Shown piece after piece: positions 57,733 through 64,000 of a stretch of DNA of 64,000 nucleotides. The notes beneath the pieces are model-generated. The model was not told where the DNA came from, did not search any database, and saw only the letters and a list, made by a program, of their open reading frames with translations. Source of the DNA: Ramazzottius varieornatus (taxonomy: Eukaryota; Tardigrada; Eutardigrada; Parachela; Ramazzottiidae); the NCBI GenBank assembly GCA_001949185.1, contig BDGG01000001.1, positions 6,906,325 to 6,970,324 of the forward strand. Reading direction: 5' to 3'. Both the position numbers and the translations under genes were made by a program. Position 1 is the stretch's first letter. Each line of letters begins with the position of its first letter.

Positions 57733-59448
57733 ATGAGTGATGAGTTTCCTCCAATGTTGCAGCATAAGATGGATATTCCTCTTCCGGATGTTCCACTACC
57801 CGAGGTTGCACTGCCACTCCTACCCAACCCCGAACCGGAGATCCCGAACCATCTCGTTCCCGATGTCTCAATTTACTCGCACCAAGTGCGCGATCGCATG
57901 TACCGTCTGATCATTAGCCAGCTCTTCCAAGACGGCCATGGTCCACTGGGCGTCAGCTTGGCTACTGCTTTATCCCTGCACGAGCCTCCTTGTCCACCCT
58001 CCGATGAGCTCTATACCATCGTTTCTGGACTTACTCCGAAGAGAGCGCAGGATGGCGATGTAGGTGACGAGAAAAGTATCGATCTTAACGTGGACTCCTC
58101 CGTCGACATCACATCGCCACCGTTGACGGTGTATGAATTCGCCGTTGCTACTGGGCATCGTGGGCCGGTTAACGCCGCTGCTTTCAACTCTTCGGGCAAG
58201 CTGGTAGCAACTGGAAGTCAGGACGGATACATCAAGGTGTTCGACGTCGAGAAGATGATTCAGCGAGGACTTGATTTCCACAAATTACCTCCCGATCAAA
58301 TGGAACAGGTGAATCATCTTCCTGATCTACTCGCACTCTACGTCACCCAACTAAGTTGATGTTCCTTGAGTTGTTTCATGACGTCATTTGCTGATTTGAT
58401 GAAATTGAAATACACTATTTTCGAATGGATGATTGTACGGAACGGTCTGCCATGAGTGCCCAGATGCGGCTGGTTGCCCACTGCGGCTCGCTATTTGTGG
58501 ATCCACTGTCGCTTGACATCGCTCTCTTCGAAATTTCTCTTGGTATATTCAGGGATATAATTCTGCGTCTTTTGTTCCAGAGTGTGATCTACAGAGTGAT
58601 TCAAGACCACAACGACAACATTTCCTCCCTGTCCTTCCATCCAGATCCAGACCGTCAGCTTCTCCTCTCAGGGAGCTACGACTACACTGCCCGCCTCTTC
58701 AGCTTCGAGAAGTCCGGCTACAAACGCGCACTCCGCATCATACAAGAAGCTGAACCCATTCGCGAAGTGCTTTTCCACCCCTCCGGTCAATACGCCCTCA
58801 TCGGCACAGTCCATCCTACACTCCGCCTTTACGACATCGAAACCAATCGGTCCTTCGTCTCATCCAACAAGAACGACCAACACACTGGTAAAAAAAGCAT
58901 TTTCCGTCTTCGAAAATTCTGTTTACAAATTTTTTGTTATTTCAGGTTCAATAACGAGTCTCTCTTACACGAAAGACGGCCGGATGTACTGTTCGGGTTC
59001 GAAAGACGGTACGATTAAGCTGTGGGACGGCATAAGTAACCGTTGCATCCAGACGATCGTTTCCGCCCACGAAGGCACCCAGATCAACTCGGTCTGCTTC
59101 AGCAAGAACGGCAAGTACATTCTATCCAGTGGAAAGGATGCATTGGTCAAGCTGTGGGAAGTCTCGGCAGTGAGACCGCTGATGTACTACGCGGGAGCCA
59201 ACCTTCCACCCGGCATGACGCCCTTCCGGACCCAAGCACAGTTTAACCATGATGAAGAGCAAGTGTTGTACCCTAGTGCTTCTGGTCATTTGATCGTGTG
59301 GAATAGTCGCAATGCCGCTAGATTGGCTGCTTTACCTTTAGATCATAATGGCCTTGTGAAAAGATTGTGTCATTCCACGGCTGAACCGGCTTATCTGACT
59401 GCTGGCGAAGATGGCCGTATGCGGTTTTATGCGAAAATTCGAGCGTGA
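57733..59448 (+). CDS. CSTF1: Cleavage stimulation factor subunit 1 (CstF-50)
   Basis: WD40 subunit of the CstF complex, which helps position pre-mRNA 3' cleavage and polyadenylation in the nucleus. Exons 57733-58308, 58581-58887, 58946-59448 give 461 residues in phase (human 431). The dimerisation segment RDRMYRLIISQLFQDG is near residue 55, preceded by a Pro-rich N-terminus longer than usual. WD repeats follow: GHRGPVNAAAFNSSGKLVAT, DHNDNISSLSFHPDPDRQLL, IQEAEPIREVLFHPSGQYAL with HPTLRLYDIET, CSGSKDGTIKLWDGISNRCI, and FSKNGKYILSSGKDALVKLW. These match CSTF1 block by block. A Met at 57562 would extend the N-terminus; MSDEFPP at 57733 is my preferred start, but it is not proven. Confidence 0.93.
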
Positions 59449-62400
59449 ATGTCAGACTGGGCTCTCGTTTTTTGTTGGTGTTTTGGATTATTCGAGAATA
59501 TTCCAAGCTCAGTAAACTGCCACGAAGCGAACTATTCTGGGTTACGATAATCTGAATAACAAATTGCTGGTATGCCAAAAAGAGATTTTCACAGGTCTCT
59601 GCTGCAATACAGTTGAGTTCAGGTTCGACTGACATCGCAAAAACGAACGGAAAAGGCGATTCGCTCGCCGTTAAGGGACAACTCAAACAGATGGGTATCG
59701 GCAGCCCAGTTTTGGGGATAACGATCGCTGGAAAAATTGTTCAGGAATTGACCTTTTAGTTTTGGGACCCCAAGAGCAAAGTCAAACTGCTGATGCAAAG
59801 TAGTGTAACAGAGATCGAAGAACACGATGCTGTAACCCGTCCCGCTGGCTGACCAGGGGCCAGATGGCTCCATCAGGGAATGACTTATGGGGGCTGGAGT
59901 TTCTAACAGTTACTGAAAGATTTCGACGTCCCAATGACGGCATACAGCTTGAAATGCGTCCGCCGCTGTTCTGACACAAACCCTCCTGTGGGGGTTATTG
60001 CAGCTGTTAACACTTTCAGCACGATCGTTTTCATGTTTGCAGAATACAACCGTCTTTGTGTATATAGAAATTTTATTGGCTGGTACCGTGTTGCGGAGGC
60101 TGGTCCAACCAATAGGCAATTTCGAAATTTCAAAATTCGGATAATTGGCAGGCCATGAACGCCAAATCTCAAAAAGGAGAACTGGTCGTCTTGATTTTCG
60201 TCTGACCGCACTGACGACTACAAAATTTATCCCAGGCTCGGCTTCGATAGATAAGACTGTCCCCAGTGATCCAGTGTTTTTCTAAGCGAATACCGTGCAC
60301 GTGTCTCGCGCGAAGAGACGAAACACCAAATTTCACCGAAACCACCTGAAACCATAGAAAAAATTTTCAGCGTGCTGGGGTTTTGCTGACCGCTGGTCAT
60401 TAGTGTTGCTTTGGTGAGAAGACCGAGGTACATGCAAAAAAAAGACCTATACCCGAAAGACCAAAAGCTAAAGAGGTGAATAAAACTGAGTGATTGTATA
60501 CACAAAGAGGACGGTCGTACGCAGAGTGTTAATCACCCCTGGAATTTTCGGAGAAATCTTCCCGAAAGAGTCAACAGTTTTTTGAAACTTCTGTCCGTGG
60601 CGAAGCGCCGCCAGATGCTCAAAATGGGGAATAACTATGCAACAAGATTCAAAGCGCGAGCCGCTGACGCGCTAACAGTGTCTCCTCAAATGCGACATTC
60701 ATTCAAGAAGTTGGGCGACGTTTAGGGCTCCCCAACTTCCTCGTTCCTTTTTCATGTGAAGACCAATCCCGAGCTGCGCCAGCGAGAGGGTTCTTTTAGT
60801 CCAAAACCTTCCGCTCAAAACACACATCGAAAACTAGGCGTATAGGCCAACGAAAAGCCCCAGCACTACACTTTTCGAAAAATCTCGTCCGTTAACCACT
60901 GTTTCAAGAGGGGAAAGCTCCTGTTCGGACAGCTGCCAGCAATGTCCTGTAGGAACAACAACTGACTCGTTGTTAAAGGCCAGCCACATCGACTTGATCC
61001 TATGCTTTTTCGTGGCGGCGATACGTTGCCTCCCAGTGGAAGTAACCCTGGCTTTTCGACTTGAAAGCCGACTGCCACATCACCCAACCTTTCATACGAG
61101 TAGCTGGCTGACCACTTCCGGTAACCATCGCATGTTCATCAGGGCTCAGAAATCTCTCCATGATGCCATAATGGAGGTGGTGCTCGTCCTCCCATCGCCT
61201 CTAGTTTAATGGAAATCCACATGTCGTTCGGCGAATGACAGGCGTTAACTAACTTGCTTCAGAAATCATTTCTCAACTAAAGCACTGAGTAAAGGACGCT
61301 GCTCTACTGCCCTGTAGACCATTACAGCAACGCTGCCACCGTAACTCATATGTATACGCTCGTATTTTTCCTGATCCACAGGAACCGTTTCCTCACGAGC
61401 AGGACAAATGGTTGCTGGCGGTGCAAGAGAGCGCCGTGGTTGTACCCCGGATAGCTCCCTTGTGCCAACTAGACCAGCCTAAAACGGTTACCATTTTTTA
61501 CAGTCACAGGTCTCGCCATCGACAAACTGAAGGAGTGGCCTTACCGACACTGGTTCTTCGTTCTTCATAAAGGCAAAGCGGAAAACTTCATTCACTTCCT
61601 TCGTGACGTCGTCGACTTCTCTTTCCCCCTTACATGGTCCGTCCATCATAACACGCGCCCACCTGTTGAAACACACGGAGAAATCGACCAGCGACTACAA
61701 CAGAAATGTAAGACGAAGACCGACCTCACAGCGAAATCGTGCAGAACCTTCTCTGAGGAGACAGTCAGCCAGTCGGAAGACAAGACCTCGATCCTGAAAG
61801 CTTCATTCGGCAGTAAGCAAAAGATCATCCGTGGCTTGAAAGACCGCTTCCGCGAAACCGTCAACCTCTCGCCTAACAGCTGCAACGATCCAGCGTTCGT
61901 CCGTTAGGAAGAAGAATAATTCGTAGCTTCGTAGTACACTGCACTAGGGGATCCTGGGTGTTAGTAGCAATATGTACTATGAGTCTACTAAATTGCACAT
62001 GTGTGCGCATCAGGTGTGCAATACGATTTTCCCATTCGATCAATCAAAAACTAAATTTGATTGCTTGATTGATGAGATCGGCATTCAGTTTTCTCTTCGA
62101 TTGATTGCTAGAATGTTTTGATTGCTCCAGAGATTTTCGTTCGGTTGATTGTTTGATTGACTTTCGTTGATTTCTGATCTAGTTCACCCGGATTGATGAT
62201 TGATAAGACCGACTTGGTTCGGTCTTTGGTCGAAGAACCGGGCCAAGTCGGTGGCCGGCTGACAGGCTGTCATGCCAGATGAAAGTCTGACATGACAGTC
62301 TGACGGCCAGTCACGCAATGTCACACCACTTTCTGACGAGTCTTATGTTTGCCGTCGTAGCTGTCTGATTCACTCGTTTAGCCTTGTCGTCCGACTAACT

Positions 62401-63859
62401 TTTTCGGATCTCGAACTCTTTCTGCCACCTCTTTCCGATCTCGTTCCGTTCAGCTGGGTGCTTGCACAATTATGGTGTTCGGGGATCGTCTGATAAAAGA
62501 GAAATTCATCTTTCACCGGAATATTCAATTTGGGATTTTTCTACAGACTAAATCATCCGGGCTTTTACTACACTAAACCCCATGTTTTGAAACAAATTTC
62601 TGAAGCTGCAAAAGACTAGTCTGCAATGCTTTGCCACCATGGCAAAACTTGAAAAGACGCAGGTAACTTTTCCAGTGCTTGTGGCTCAAACTCTAGGGCT
62701 TCTGGGAAGACGTGAGCCAAACTCCACTGAGGAAGGACTGAGGAACAACAGGCACTTTTCTTGCTTCTATTCTGGTGATGACAGTGCTGGTATAGCTTCG
62801 GCCTAAGTATTTGTGCAGCTTGATCAGTTATCAATGCTGTCTAGCTCTCCTATCAGTAGCGAACGATCTAAAGCATCTCCGAATGTTGAAGCCGTTCAGT
62901 AACAGCAGGGATGTTCAGCGCAGCAAGGCCTGGTAGTGGGGATCAGCTGTTCCCAGAGTATGATTCGAATGTGTTCAGATGTCTAGAAAATGCCAGGATC
63001 AACAAGACTAGGGATGAGATTCGAGGAGATTGGGTAGAGATGCAGGAAGGTGGTCGGTTGTCGAAGCTAACGGAATCATTCAGACAGCGATGAAGTTTTA
63101 TCATCAACAACTCCCAGAAATTTCGAAGTCCGAAATTTAAAAGTCACGGTAGGTACCTGTGACTTTTAGCTTTCTCTTTCACGAAAGTAACCTGCAGACC
63201 GTCTAGATTTTGAGCTTCCCACTTTTTTCGTCGCAGTGAGATATAGACCACGAACCATCAAACACCAACCAACAGAAAAGAACTAAGTTCTCCGAACTTT
63301 CATTTGCTGCTTTCCACCACAAAATATTCTTTCGCACTCCGCAAGTCCCGTTGAATTCGACAGGATTCGCCGCGCCGCGCCGTCGATTCGATTTTGAATT
63401 CACGTTGGTTGACTGGACAAGCCGGACGCATCTACCCGGGCTTAGTTTATGAGTACGAGCTCGTACAGGGTAATACTGATGGGAAGCAGAGATCGTATCA
63501 GCTGATCCTCCCCGGTAGCGGGATGATCAAGAGCTGATCCTAACCTTCTGCAACGGCCATCCGATCCCCGTGATGGACAAGACGAAGAGAAGATTTTAGC
63601 TCTATAGGAAGCTCATCTGAACTTTGACAGACAAAATTCAGAAGTACGGTATTGGTGCAACAGAGCTTGCGTCATATCTGCCGCCTTTGATCCGGTCGCC
63701 ATCACTGGTCCACGCTGGGCGATCGCTGGGGTTGGTTGGTGGTTCAGAACTGGAAGTTGGGCGGTCTGCTCAGACGCAGTTATAGAAGGCTCGGCGAAGC
63801 TAAAATTAGCTGTTTTAGCCGTGGCTAAAAATATCTTGGCCGCGGCTAAAGCAGCTAAA
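59449..63859. other. Intergenic region with low-complexity and inverted repeats
   Basis: About 4.4 kb, no gene recognised. 62035-62200 is rich in GATTGATT-type units. 62255-62320 has nested inverted and direct repeats of CTGACA/TGTCAG type. From about 63780 the motif TTTTAGCCGTGGCTAAAA recurs and leads into the foldback element at the window end. Confidence 0.5.
62035..62330. repeat. GATTGATT-rich tract and CTGACATGACAG repeats
   Basis: Irregular runs of GATTGATTG and TTGATTGATT over about 160 bp, then GACTTGG/CCAAGTC and CTGACAGGCTGTCATG type inverted repeats. No coding potential. Confidence 0.6.
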
Positions 63860-63981
63860 CTTTTAGCCACGGCTAAAATGTATTGTGCGTTCCATTGATT
63901 TAGTGATGTTGAGTCGGCTAAAATAGTTTTGGCATCAATAAATTATTCGAACGCACAATACATTCGAGCCGTGGCTAAAAG
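63860..63981. mobile_element. Foldback element with GCCACGGCTAAAA ends
   Basis: Arms of about 44 bp form a near-perfect inverted repeat: left CTTTTAGCCACGGCT.. then AATGTATTGTGCGTTC; the right arm reads the same from the other strand. The loop is about 35 bp. Near-palindromic TTTTAGCCGTGGCTAAAA units also occur just upstream (63810-63860) and at the right end, so the repeat may extend beyond the window. Confidence 0.75.
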
Positions 63982-64000
63982 TATTTTAGCTGCTTTAGTC

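Overview
The window is nuclear DNA from an animal. Almost every protein gene is split by short GT-AG introns, mostly 50-350 bp. The proteins are metazoan: axonemal outer-arm dynein heavy chain, Golgi alpha-mannosidase II, a DIRAS-type small GTPase and a collybistin/Asef-like RhoGEF. I cannot fix the phylum from sequence alone. A small, intron-rich invertebrate genome fits. I see no prokaryotic, organellar or viral genes, and no tRNA, rRNA or CRISPR array.

Layout. 1-11687 (+): last 22 exons of a dynein heavy chain; one intron holds a decayed 2.4-kb pogo/Tigger-like transposon. 12659-13102 (-): small unknown gene. 13609-16331 (+): DNA polymerase lambda. 16752-22153 (-): alpha-mannosidase II. 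23078-24981 (-): CDC14 phosphatase. 26219-28315 (+): short RecQ-family helicase whose ATP-binding motif is broken by a frameshift. 28882-29980 (-): unrecognised gene. 31429-32692 (+): RNase Z-like metallo-beta-lactamase. 32.7-37.3 kb: gene-poor. 37332-45674 (+): DH-PH RhoGEF with a 4-kb intron. 45890-46878 (-): ribosomal protein eL33. 47412-49110 (+): unknown single-pass membrane protein with a frame break. 49629-51318 (-): DIRAS GTPase with a 90-residue N-terminal extension. 51.3-54.5 kb: gene-poor. 54560-56764 (-): mitochondrial AAA chaperone BCS1. 57733-59448 (+): CstF-50. 59.5-64 kb: no gene recognised, ending in a foldback element.

The genes are unrelated housekeeping or animal genes with individual promoters; no operon or shared pathway is evident. 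I joined exons by hand at GT/AG sites and checked that phases add up. The exceptions are the helicase and the membrane-protein gene, where the reading frame really breaks.

The most striking structure is a family of short inverted-repeat elements. About 16 loci (some with two hairpins) carry a core like CAAGTGGCGCACGC facing GCGTGCGCCACTTG, with outer arms resembling TGGAAGCTCGGCAAAC. All lie in introns or intergenic DNA, none in a coding exon. They look like a non-autonomous DNA transposon (MITE) family. I do not recognise it as a named family, and no autonomous partner with these ends is in the window.
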